A model generated the notes under the pieces. The model had not been told where the DNA came from and ran no database searches. It saw only the letters and a program-made list of their open reading frames with translations. From Micromonospora avicenniae (lineage in GTDB: Bacteria; Actinomycetota; Actinomycetes; Mycobacteriales; Micromonosporaceae): 64,000 bases of DNA. This document shows positions 37,446 to 44,078 of this stretch, piece by piece; the stretch's first letter is position 1; the number at the start of each line of letters is the position of its first letter. The stretch spans positions 1-64,000 of the forward strand of contig NZ_FTNF01000023.1 of the NCBI RefSeq assembly GCF_900156065.1. Direction: 5' to 3'. The translations under genes were made by a program, and so were the position numbers.

Positions 37446-37477
37446 TGCGGCGTCGGCCTCCTCAGGCCGACGCCGCA
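37446..37477. terminator. 14-bp hairpin between convergent genes
   Basis: TGCGGCGTCGGCCT pairs perfectly with AGGCCGACGCCGCA around the loop CCTC. It lies between the ends of the unknown repeat protein and the TROVE gene and could stop both transcripts. Confidence 0.7.
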
Positions 37478-37484
37478 ACGGACG

Positions 37485-39023
37485 TCAGAACGGCCACTGG
37501 TCGTGGGACCCGGCCTCGATAAGCGGGACCATCGCGAACGCGGCGTCGGACAGACCGCCGAACGTGTGCCGGTTGCCGACTACCGGCGTATGCCCAACCC
37601 GGTAGCCGGCCAGGTTCCAGGTGTACACGGGCACCTGCGCGGGCACCGCCGCCGCCACATCCTCCGAGCCGTGCCAGTGCGCCTGCTCGTCGGTGAGGAT
37701 GACCACCCGGTCATGACGGTCGTAGTGCCCCCGCACCGCCTTCTCGGTCTCGGTCCCGCCACCGTAGAAGTAGCCGCCGTCCTTGAACCGGCGCACCGCC
37801 GCCAGCACCGACTCACCCACCACGGCAGGGAATACTCTGCTGGCATTGGAGAAGGACACCACCGTCGCGTCCTGCGCGCGGGCGGCCAGCGCGAGACCGA
37901 ACACCGTGGCCGCGTCCCAGCAGCGCAACGTGCCGTCCTTACTGAACGAACTGGTCATCGACCCGGACGTGTCGATCAGGATCAGGGTCCGCCCGTCCAG
38001 GGCCGGCACGTTCACCAGCGCATGCTGCAACGCCTTCTCCAACGCGTACGCCCACCGCAAGCTCGGTGCGGCGTTGTACGCCGACAGGAAACGCATCGGT
38101 AGCACCCGCGACCTCGCGACCTCGCCCGGATCGGCCAGCTTCTGCGCGACCGACTCGGCGACGGCGTCGCGCACACCGGCCTGGTCGAAGTTACGCAGGT
38201 TACGCAGTAGCGCCAGGTAACCCATGCTCGGGATGATCGCCTCCCACGCCGCAGCGTCCATGGCGGCCTGCCGCCAACCGGCGAGGGCCTCCCACGTCAT
38301 CCCGGCTGCGCCGAGCACCGCCGGGTCGATGACAGCCCGGCGCTGCTCGACCGGCATACCCATCAGCTCGGCCCGGGCCGCCAACGTCGTCAGCGACGCC
38401 GGTGGCGGGTTGTCGCGCTTGTGACGCCGGTCCAATGCGTGCCGGAAAAGGTCGCCCTGCCGCTCGTCCTCTGCCGCCGGGTGGGTCAGGTCGATGACAT
38501 CACCGAACCGCACCGCGCAGCTCTCGGAGTCGTACTTGAGCAGGCTGCGCTCGTGATACAGCCGCGCGACGGCATCGGCGATTCCCCGCTTGACCGGCTT
38601 CGGCAGCGCCCGACCATAGCGACCCAGCCAGTACGCCAGCGCCTCCCCCGGCTCGTCGGCACGCTGCAGCGCTGCGTCCACGATCGCCCGTGAGCCCGGA
38701 ACACCCGCCGCGACCTGCGCACGAGCGCCCTCCAAGGCCGCCACCACCGCCGCCGAACGCAGCATCGCACCGGTACGCAGCCACGACACGAACCGCGCAA
38801 ACCAGTCGGGGTCGGTGACCGCGACGGCGGCGATCAACTCACGAAACCGAGCATCGCGGCCGGCGGCGTCCTCGTAGAAGGTGTCCTCGCCGACCATGTT
38901 CGACACACCCAGCAGGAAGAGCTCGGCGCGCGGCTCGCGGGCGAACCCCGGCGCCCCCTCGGCGGTCACCGTCTCATCGACCTGGTGCCGGTTCTGGCGC
39001 AGCTTGAAGTTGAACTTGCCCAT
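37485..39023 (-). CDS. rsr: TROVE/Ro60-type RNA-binding protein (Rsr)
   Basis: The 512-residue protein has the two parts of Ro60. The first is a TROVE ring of helical repeats (about 1-340; FNFKLRQNRHQVDETV, SWLRTGAMLRSAAVVAALEG, AYWLGRYGRALPKPVKRGIA). The second is a C-terminal VWA domain (about 345-510) with an intact MIDAS at DTSGSM (Asp351, Ser353, Ser355). Known relatives bind Y RNAs on the ring's outer surface, hold misfolded RNA ends in the hole, and can tether polynucleotide phosphorylase in bacteria. Four Y-RNA-like units lie directly upstream on the same strand (39072-39681), and the last ends 48 bp before this ATG. The start follows GGGGGCG. No RtcA, RtcB or nuclease gene is in the window. 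Confidence 0.93.
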   Translation of the reverse strand: MGKFNFKLRQNRHQVDETVTAEGAPGFAREPRAELFLLGVSNMVGEDTFYEDAAGRDARFRELIAAVAVTDPDWFARFVSWLRTGAMLRSAAVVAALEGARAQVAAGVPGSRAIVDAALQRADEPGEALAYWLGRYGRALPKPVKRGIADAVARLYHERSLLKYDSESCAVRFGDVIDLTHPAAEDERQGDLFRHALDRRHKRDNPPPASLTTLAARAELMGMPVEQRRAVIDPAVLGAAGMTWEALAGWRQAAMDAAAWEAIIPSMGYLALLRNLRNFDQAGVRDAVAESVAQKLADPGEVARSRVLPMRFLSAYNAAPSLRWAYALEKALQHALVNVPALDGRTLILIDTSGSMTSSFSKDGTLRCWDAATVFGLALAARAQDATVVSFSNASRVFPAVVGESVLAAVRRFKDGGYFYGGGTETEKAVRGHYDRHDRVVILTDEQAHWHGSEDVAAAVPAQVPVYTWNLAGYRVGHTPVVGNRHTFGGLSDAAFAMVPLIEAGSHDQWPF

Positions 39024-39071
39024 GACGCCCCCATGCCCGTCGAAGACGAGGAGACGCCACCACAGGGCACA

Positions 39072-39200
39072 CCCGAGATCAGAAGTCGGCGACGGACTAT
39101 GCCCGCTGCTCTATCCGATTGAGCTATCAGCCCGAAGGCTTCGAGGGACTCGAACCCCCAACCCGCGGATCCGTGAAGTAACCGTTGCCTGCGCACCGGG
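39072..39200 (-). ncRNA. Y-RNA-like unit 1 (permuted tRNA module)
   Basis: This is 129 nt, read from 39200 to 39072. The ends are CCCGGTGCGCA and CTTCTGATCTCGGG. A basal helix pairs GGCAACGG with CCGTCGCC (7 of 8). Inside, in order, are a T arm (GGGGG TTCGAGT CCCTC), a short acceptor stem AGCC/GGCT closed by a UUCG tetraloop with a tandem G-A pair below, then TA and a D arm (GCTC...GAGC). A T arm before a D arm on one strand rules out an ordinary tRNA and matches the permuted tRNA-like module of bacterial YrlA RNAs. The anticodon arm is eroded. It is the unit nearest the Rsr gene. Confidence 0.8.
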
Positions 39201-39220
39201 TATGCGGTGTGGTGGCGCCT

Positions 39221-39305
39221 CCCGAGATCAGAAGCCGGTGACGGACGGGCTCTTCACCGAGGCCGTGGGGCCCCTCCAAGATGTAACCGTCACCTTCGCA
39301 CCGGG
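39221..39305 (-). ncRNA. Y-RNA-like unit 2 (short form, no tRNA module)
   Basis: This is 85 nt, with the same ends as its neighbours (CCCGGTGCGAA and CTTCTGATCTCGGG). The basal helix is perfect (GGTGACGG with CCGTCACC). The interior has no T or D arm; it can form a GGCC/GGCC hairpin and is GC-rich. It may be a compact Ro-binding RNA like eukaryotic Y5, or a decayed unit. The perfect helix argues against decay. Confidence 0.7.
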
Positions 39306-39313
39306 AAGTGCGT

Positions 39314-39387
39314 GCGTGACGCTAGCCGCGACAACTGCGGTCGGGCAACAGAGTTAGCCATCCCGTGATCATGGGCAGAAGTCACGC
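39314..39387. ncRNA. Structured 74-nt spacer between units 2 and 3
   Basis: A 7-bp closing stem (GCGTGAC/GTCACGC) encloses a nested GCTA/TAGC pair, a CCGC-7 nt-GCGG hairpin and a CCAT/ATGG hairpin. The size and closing stem recall a tRNA, but no T-loop sequence is present. It lacks the CCCGG...CTCGGG ends of the units. It could be a further RNA module or a processing signal. Confidence 0.4.
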
Positions 39388-39393
39388 CGCATA

Positions 39394-39520
39394 CCCGAGA
39401 TCAAGAGTCGACGACGGAAGTGCCTATTGCTCTGCCATCTGAGCTACCAGCCCTTACAGGCTGGAGGGGACTTGAACCCCCGACCCATAGATTAGAAGTA
39501 TCCGTCTTCTGCGCACCGGG
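39394..39520 (-). ncRNA. Y-RNA-like unit 3 (permuted tRNA module)
   Basis: This is 127 nt. The basal helix GAAGACGG with CCGTCGTC pairs at 7 of 8 positions. The tRNA body is very well kept. It has a T arm (GGGGG TTCAAGT CCCCT), then a full 7-bp acceptor stem (CCAGCCT/GGGCTGG) closed by a GUAA (GNRA) tetraloop. After TA comes a canonical D arm (GCTC AGATGGCA GAGC). The sequence before the T arm holds a CTTCTAA anticodon-like loop, but its stem pairs poorly. Confidence 0.82.
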
Positions 39521-39538
39521 CATTCGGCGTGGGCGCCT

Positions 39539-39681
39539 CCCGAGATCGAAGCGGCGACGGAGACTGGCCCCTGCGGGCCAAGGTGACCTGGGCCGCTGGT
39601 CGACACCACCAGAAGGCGGCGGCGGGATTCGAACCCGCGTTTCCCCGTTATGAGCGGAGTAGCCGTTGCCTGCGCACCGGG
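39539..39681 (-). ncRNA. Y-RNA-like unit 4 (complete permuted tRNA mimic)
   Basis: This is 143 nt and the first unit in transcription order. The basal helix GGCAACGG/CCGTCGCC equals that of unit 1. Next comes an anticodon arm (CTCCG CTCATAA CGGGG, five pairs, CAU at the anticodon place), a 4-nt variable loop and a perfect T arm (GCGGG TTCGAAT CCCGC). The 7-bp acceptor stem CGCCGCC/GGTGGTG is closed by TTCT. After TC there is a D arm (GACC AGCGGCCCA GGTC) and an extra hairpin (TGGCCC GCAG GGGCCA). All cloverleaf parts are present, with the ends moved to between the D and anticodon arms. Confidence 0.82.
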
Positions 39682-39694
39682 AGGTGCCGAATGC

Positions 39695-39723
39695 ACGGTA
39701 TGGGATCCCACGCGCGTCGGCAA
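39695..39723 (-). promoter_or_regulatory. Promoter of the Y-RNA array
   Basis: Reading on the minus strand, TTGCCG (39723-39718), a 17-bp spacer and TACCGT (39700-39695) form a plausible sigma-70-type promoter. A start 6-8 nt later would fall within about 10 nt of the CCCGGTGCG end of unit 4. No comparable promoter is evident in the 18- to 20-bp gaps within the pairs 4-3 and 2-1, so units may be cut from longer transcripts. Confidence 0.5.
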
Positions 39724-39983
39724 GCCAAAATTCGTACGGACAACGTGGTTCGAGGCAGCTGATCAGCACGGTTTTGCGATCCTCCACTCCACGCCGTCAG
39801 GCCCGGCAACCGGACGATGCTCGTTAGCCACGCGTCAGCGCGGACATGCGGAGGAGGCAGGCGTCGGTCCGACGACCAGCGTGCAGACGCCCAGCATTGC
39901 CCGCACCCTTGGTCGCCGAGCACAGACGCCTGTCGTTGATCTGTCGTTGGGTGGTGATTCCGACGCGGAGCACACTGAGCTCT
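39724..39983. other. Spacer between the RNA array and the CMD gene
   Basis: No gene is recognised in this stretch of about 260 bp. It must hold the divergent promoter of the CMD-domain gene. Frames on both strands run through it without protein-like features. Confidence 0.35.
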
Positions 39984-40589
39984 ATGAACGGTCCGGCTTC
40001 CTTCCTCGCCGATCCGCCGCAGAGCCCGGCGGTGGCTGCCGCTTACGACGCCGATGTCACCTCCGACGGGTACGTCAACAACCTCACTCGTGTCTGGTGC
40101 TGGCGTCCGGACGTGCTCACGTCCTTCGAGGCTCTGCGTGCCGACCTCCTGGGCGAATCCGGCCTGTCGAGCCGGGAGGTAGCCGTGATGGTCGCCGCCA
40201 CCGCAGCTGCCCGTGGCGACGCGTACTGTGCGCTCGCGTGGGGGTCCAGGCTGGCCGAACTCAGCGACGAGGTCACCGCCGCAAGGGTCCTGCAAGGCAT
40301 CGATGATGACCTGTCCGAGCGGGAGTCCGCACTGGCCGGTTGGTCCCGTCAGGTCGTCCACGATCCGAATGCCACAACCGGGGCCGACCTGGACCGCCTG
40401 CGCGACGCGGGTCTCAACGACCGGGAGATCTTCGAGGCGACGACCCTGATCGCGTTCCGGCTGGCGTTCTCCACAGTCAATGACGCGCTGGGTGCGCGGC
40501 CGGACGCGCAGCTCGCGGAGAAGGCGCCGAAGCTCGTCCGCGAAGCCGTCACCTACGGCCGGCCGGCCTCGGCGGGATCACCGACCTAG
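39984..40589 (+). CDS. Carboxymuconolactone decarboxylase (AhpD-like) family protein
   Basis: The 201-residue protein has the all-helical CMD/AhpD fold, seen in two repeats (TSFEALRADLLGESGLSSRE onward and the C-terminal LNDREIFEATTLIAFRLAFS). The site that is CxxC in AhpD reads GDAYCALAWG, with only one Cys, so disulfide-based peroxidase activity is doubtful. Similar proteins are annotated as peroxidase-related enzymes. The start at MNGPASFLADPP was chosen because the sequence before it lacks protein character. It diverges from the RNA array. Confidence 0.7.
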   Translation: MNGPASFLADPPQSPAVAAAYDADVTSDGYVNNLTRVWCWRPDVLTSFEALRADLLGESGLSSREVAVMVAATAAARGDAYCALAWGSRLAELSDEVTAARVLQGIDDDLSERESALAGWSRQVVHDPNATTGADLDRLRDAGLNDREIFEATTLIAFRLAFSTVNDALGARPDAQLAEKAPKLVREAVTYGRPASAGSPT

Positions 40590-40649
40590 ATGCTGCGTTC
40601 GCTGGGGTCGAGGGCGCACCGCGCACCCCGAGGACGACAGCCCGCCCGC

Positions 40650-41312
40650 TCAGCCGTCCCGGACCGCGGCGAGCCCCGGCGGGTCGAGCACCACCACCGC
40701 TCCTGGTTCCACCCGGACCAGGCCGGACGCGGCGAGGTCCCGTAGCGCCCGGTTGACGCTCACCCGGGACAGGCCGATCTCCTCGCCGAGACCCTCCTGG
40801 GAGCCGGGCAGCCCGACCCGGCCCGCCCTCCCCCGGCCGGTCTCGAGGAGCCAGGACGCGACCCGAACGACCGGGCGTCCGGAGGCCCGCCGGGTCATCG
40901 CCAGCCGGTCCTGGTTGACCTGCTCGGAGAGGTAGCGCAGCACGTGGTCACGCATCGACGGCACGGTGTCGATGAGCTGACGCAGCAGGCTCGCCGGGAG
41001 CCGGCTAACCCGGCACGGGGAGGCCGTCGTCCAGGTCGCCGTGTGCCGGCCGCCGGCCAGCACCGCCGCCTTGTCCACCACCGCGGGCCCGGTGACCGTC
41101 ACGAACCGTACCCGGGACCCGTCACGGCCGTGGCAGGCGGCGGACACGGTGCCGCTCTCGACCACCAGAAGATGTTCGGCCGGGTCTCCGGTATGGGCCA
41201 GCGCGACGCCGGCGGGAACCGACCGGGCCGTGTGCCGCCGTGCGATCTCGCCGAGCAGGGCGTCGTCGAGCGTCCGGAACATCGGCACCCTGGCCAGGCC
41301 CTGATCCCTCAT
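40650..41312 (-). CDS. Crp/Fnr-family transcriptional regulator
   Basis: The 220-residue protein has a cyclic-nucleotide-binding-type barrel (about 10-125; LLVVESGTVSAACHGRDG) and a winged helix (about 150-215) with recognition sequence EEIGLSRVSVNRALRDL. The cAMP phosphate-binding residues (FGE...R-S) are not evident, and there are no Fe-S cysteines, so the ligand is unknown. A perfect-armed palindrome (CTGTATCCCGCGATACAG) starts 9 bp upstream of its start codon, in the gap shared with the YciI-like gene, so it may control both. Confidence 0.87.
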   Translation of the reverse strand: MRDQGLARVPMFRTLDDALLGEIARRHTARSVPAGVALAHTGDPAEHLLVVESGTVSAACHGRDGSRVRFVTVTGPAVVDKAAVLAGGRHTATWTTASPCRVSRLPASLLRQLIDTVPSMRDHVLRYLSEQVNQDRLAMTRRASGRPVVRVASWLLETGRGRAGRVGLPGSQEGLGEEIGLSRVSVNRALRDLAASGLVRVEPGAVVVLDPPGLAAVRDG

Positions 41313-41320
41313 TCCGCGGA

Positions 41321-41338
41321 CTGTATCCCGCGATACAG
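41321..41338. promoter_or_regulatory. Crp/Fnr-type site CTGTATCCCGCGATACAG
   Basis: The 7-bp perfect arms CTGTATC/GATACAG surround CCGC, the spacing expected for a Crp/Fnr dimer. It lies between the divergent regulator and YciI-like genes, next to the regulator's start, which suggests self-repression. Confidence 0.6.
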
Positions 41339-41371
41339 CGGCGCGATCGCCGACTGCCTACCGTACGGGTC

Positions 41372-41650
41372 ATGATCTGTGTCGAACTCCGCTTCACCGA
41401 CGATCCGCGGCGCCTCGAGGCCCGCCCCGCCCACCGGGAGCGCCTGCACGCCCTCTACGCGGCAGGCGAAGTACTCGCCTCGGGCCCCTGGGCGGACGAC
41501 TCGGGCGCCCTGCTCGTCTTCATCGCGGACCGGGCGAGGGTGGAGCAGATCCTCGCCGAGGACCCGTACTACACCACGCCCGGCGTCGAAGTGACGTCGG
41601 TACGCGAATGGTCGCCGGTTGTGGGACCGGACCAGCCCGGACGACCCTGA
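41372..41650 (+). CDS. YciI-like protein
   Basis: The 92-residue protein begins MICVELRFTDDPRRLEARPAH. It has the ferredoxin-like YciI fold with the conserved His (RPAHRERLHALYAAGEVL), GPWADDSGALLVF and DPYYTTPGVE. YciI proteins are small dimeric enzymes or binders of uncertain role. TACCGT 8 nt upstream with no ribosome-binding site suggests leaderless expression. It is probably controlled by the divergent Crp/Fnr protein. Confidence 0.8.
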   Translation: MICVELRFTDDPRRLEARPAHRERLHALYAAGEVLASGPWADDSGALLVFIADRARVEQILAEDPYYTTPGVEVTSVREWSPVVGPDQPGRP

Positions 41651-41739
41651 GCGGCCGGCACCCGCGTCGCGCCCCCGAGCCACCGCGAACGAGGACCCGA
41701 ACACATCTGCCCGCCGGGGTCAGGCAGGCGCCGCCGCGG

Positions 41740-42432
41740 TCAGTTCGGGTAGGCGGTGACGATGCGGTTGAATTCGTAGCCGATCTTCCCACCGAGCCAT
41801 CGGCCGCCGCAGGTGACCAGCACGACGCGGTGGGGTCCTTCTTCCCCGAAGAGGGTGGGCGCGCGTTGCGGCAGGTCGTCTTTCGACAGTGTGTGCACCT
41901 CGCCGATCCGATACCGGCGGGTCTGCCCGTGCTCGTCGACGACGTCAATGCTTTCACCAGGTTCGGCCCGCCAGAGTTCGGCGAACGGGCCACTCGCCGA
42001 CTGCCAGTCCACGTGCCCGGCGAGGACCGCCGCCCCCGAACCGGCGTCCAGGCTCACGCCCCACCACGCAGCCTCACCCACCGAGTCGGGCACGGGCAGG
42101 GTGCCGTCCGGATCGACATCACGGCGCACGAGTCGGGCGGTGCCACCCTGCGGCAGTCGCACGGCCGGGCCGTCCAGTTGCGAGGGCTTGCTCGGCCGGT
42201 TGTCGGCGGTGGCGATCCCGTTGCCCGCAGCGGACTCGGTGGTCGCGGGCGGTTCCTGCGGGCGCACCGACGGCGAGTTCGGCGTGGCAACGGCGTGCGG
42301 TGTCACCGGGTCTGCTGCCGGGGCATGGTGGGAGAGCGCCAACGACAGGACGGCGGCGGTGAGGACCACCGCCGCCGCCGGTGCGTGTCCCCGGCGCGCG
42401 GTCCGCCGGGACCAGTTCAACCGACTGTTCAT
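41740..42432 (-). CDS. Class F sortase
   Basis: The 230-residue protein has an N-terminal membrane anchor (AAAVVLTAAVLSLALS), a Pro/Ser linker and a sortase beta-barrel (about 90-228). The catalytic His is in LAGHVDWQ, Cys in LVTCGGRW and Arg in YEFNRIVTAY. Class F sortases in actinobacteria join secreted proteins to the wall. The next gene upstream encodes an exported nuclease with a C-terminal hydrophobic segment and basic tail, the shape of a sortase substrate, although a clear LPxTG is not seen. Confidence 0.87.
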   Translation of the reverse strand: MNSRLNWSRRTARRGHAPAAAVVLTAAVLSLALSHHAPAADPVTPHAVATPNSPSVRPQEPPATTESAAGNGIATADNRPSKPSQLDGPAVRLPQGGTARLVRRDVDPDGTLPVPDSVGEAAWWGVSLDAGSGAAVLAGHVDWQSASGPFAELWRAEPGESIDVVDEHGQTRRYRIGEVHTLSKDDLPQRAPTLFGEEGPHRVVLVTCGGRWLGGKIGYEFNRIVTAYPN

Positions 42433-42457
42433 CCGTCGTCGTGTTCCGACATGGATC

Positions 42458-43753
42458 TCACTGGATGGTCGCCTCCTGCTGACGGCTCGACCGCAAGCGT
42501 CGACGACTCAACAGGAGGACCAGAGCGGACAGGGCGATCGCCGACCCGGCAAGAGCGCCGGACGCGTTCTCGGTTCGGGTCTGCGCGATCCCGTCGGCCC
42601 GTACATCTGTCGGCGCCTGTCCGGCCGCAGGTGCATCTGTCGGGATGTCACCTATCGCGTTCAGCGTGGAGCCGTTGCTCCCGTCACCGGCTGGGATCTT
42701 GGTGGGCACTTTTGGCTTGAGTCGCAACGACGCCACCAGACCAGCGTGATCCGACGGCCACAATCCGTTGGATGTGCGGTCCCGCACCTGCTCTCCGATC
42801 AACCGGGCGGAGACCGCCGACAGGTGTGCCGGCTGGTAGAAGACGTAGTCGATGCGCTCACTCAGCTTGGAAGGCAGGTTGCGGAGGTCGGGGTCCTGGG
42901 CAGAGGTGAAGCCGCCTTCCGGGCCCTGGACGATCCGCCAGGCATCGTCGTAACCCGCAGTGGTGAACGTGCCGTACGGGCCGGTCGCGTCAGTGGGCGG
43001 CGAATTGAAGTCACCGACAGCGACGACTGGATAGGGCGATCGCGCCAGCGTGGCGCGCAGCTCCTGCCCCTGCGCGTTGCGGACGGTCGGGTCAGCGGAC
43101 TCCAGGTGCGTGGTGGCCACCCGGACCACCCGCTTCTTGGCCAGGCTCACGTCCACTGCGGCCCACCCGCTGGGGATCGTGAAGGTGACACCGAACGGGG
43201 TGTTGACAACGAGTTTCGCTGCGAAGACACGCGACTGGGCGTTCGCGACAGGAACTCCCTCCCGCACGAGGATGGCATTTCGGTCCGTGAAGCTGACCTG
43301 CTCCGTGGCGCTGATCGGCAGGGCGGTGCTGAACGTCGTGCCGGTCACGGCGGCTCGGTAGTGAAGGCCCGCCTTGCGCAGCTCGCGGAGCAGAATGTCC
43401 AGGAAGTCGTAGGTGACCTTGAGGGGGCCGTTCAGTGGCCCCTTCTTCCACAGAGCCACCTCCTGCAGCCCGACAACGTGGGGCCGCTCCTGCTTGAGCA
43501 GACGCGAAATGGCTCGGGCGCGAGCTGGGAAGTCGGTCGCCACCACCTGGTCGTACGCGAGCCCGGCTCGCCTGACGAGTTCCTCCTGCGTCGGTGCAGT
43601 AGCCAAGGGGGCGAAATCGGCCCCGAAGTAGATGTTGTAGGTGGCGACCTTGAGCTGCTGATCGCTGCTGGCCTGGGCCGGTGCCGCCACGCCCACGGCC
43701 ACTGCGGCGACCAGTCCGATGGCGGAGAGCAGCGCCATGAGTCTTCGTGTCAT
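42458..43753 (-). CDS. Exported endonuclease/exonuclease/phosphatase with membrane tail
   Basis: The 431-residue protein starts at MTRRLMALLSAIGL after GAGGAGAAGG. A signal peptide (to about AQAS) leads to an EEP domain (about 35-345). EEP catalytic motifs are KVATYNIYFG, VGLQEVAL, VVAVGDFNSPP and WPSDHAGLV. After a low-complexity linker there is a hydrophobic segment (AGSAIALSALVLLLS) and RRRLRSS tail, so it stays on the cell surface. It could cleave extracellular nucleic acid or phospholipid-type substrates. It ends 25 bp before the sortase gene and is likely in one operon with it. Confidence 0.85.
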   Translation of the reverse strand: MTRRLMALLSAIGLVAAVAVGVAAPAQASSDQQLKVATYNIYFGADFAPLATAPTQEELVRRAGLAYDQVVATDFPARARAISRLLKQERPHVVGLQEVALWKKGPLNGPLKVTYDFLDILLRELRKAGLHYRAAVTGTTFSTALPISATEQVSFTDRNAILVREGVPVANAQSRVFAAKLVVNTPFGVTFTIPSGWAAVDVSLAKKRVVRVATTHLESADPTVRNAQGQELRATLARSPYPVVAVGDFNSPPTDATGPYGTFTTAGYDDAWRIVQGPEGGFTSAQDPDLRNLPSKLSERIDYVFYQPAHLSAVSARLIGEQVRDRTSNGLWPSDHAGLVASLRLKPKVPTKIPAGDGSNGSTLNAIGDIPTDAPAAGQAPTDVRADGIAQTRTENASGALAGSAIALSALVLLLSRRRLRSSRQQEATIQ

Positions 43754-43890
43754 TGCCTTCTCCTCATCACAGGTTCCGGCCTCGTGCGGCGCGGCTGATG
43801 CCAGCAGAACCTCCGGCACGAACCGTAGCGTCATATCGTCCGATTGACACCGAAATGTGATGCTAAGGGAGCTTTCGGTCGAACTGCTCT

Positions 43891-43929
43891 CGCCACATCC
43901 CGAGTCGACTCCCGAGTCGGGATGTGGCG
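43891..43929. promoter_or_regulatory. 13-bp inverted repeat in divergent region
   Basis: CGCCACATCCCGA pairs with TCGGGATGTGGCG across a 13-nt loop. The position between two divergent starts (43753 and 44079) suits a regulator site better than a terminator. The rest of the 325-bp region has no gene. Confidence 0.45.
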
Positions 43930-44078
43930 GCACTCACCGCGCCCGCGACGAGATATCAGCGCGAACCTCAAGGCCTTCACGACACGGATCAGTCACGCTG
44001 GCCGACCCGAGTGATGAGTTGTCGCGCCCGCACCCGTCACACCTGTGACAGGACACCGCGAGGCGGAAGGATCACTTG

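Noticed and set aside
39072..39681. Cluster of ordinary or decayed tRNA genes
   Set aside because: T-arm and D-arm sequences are on the same strand, but the T arm comes first in each unit. The acceptor strands are joined by a tetraloop, and the shared flanks pair with covariation. This is a permuted module, not a tRNA cluster.
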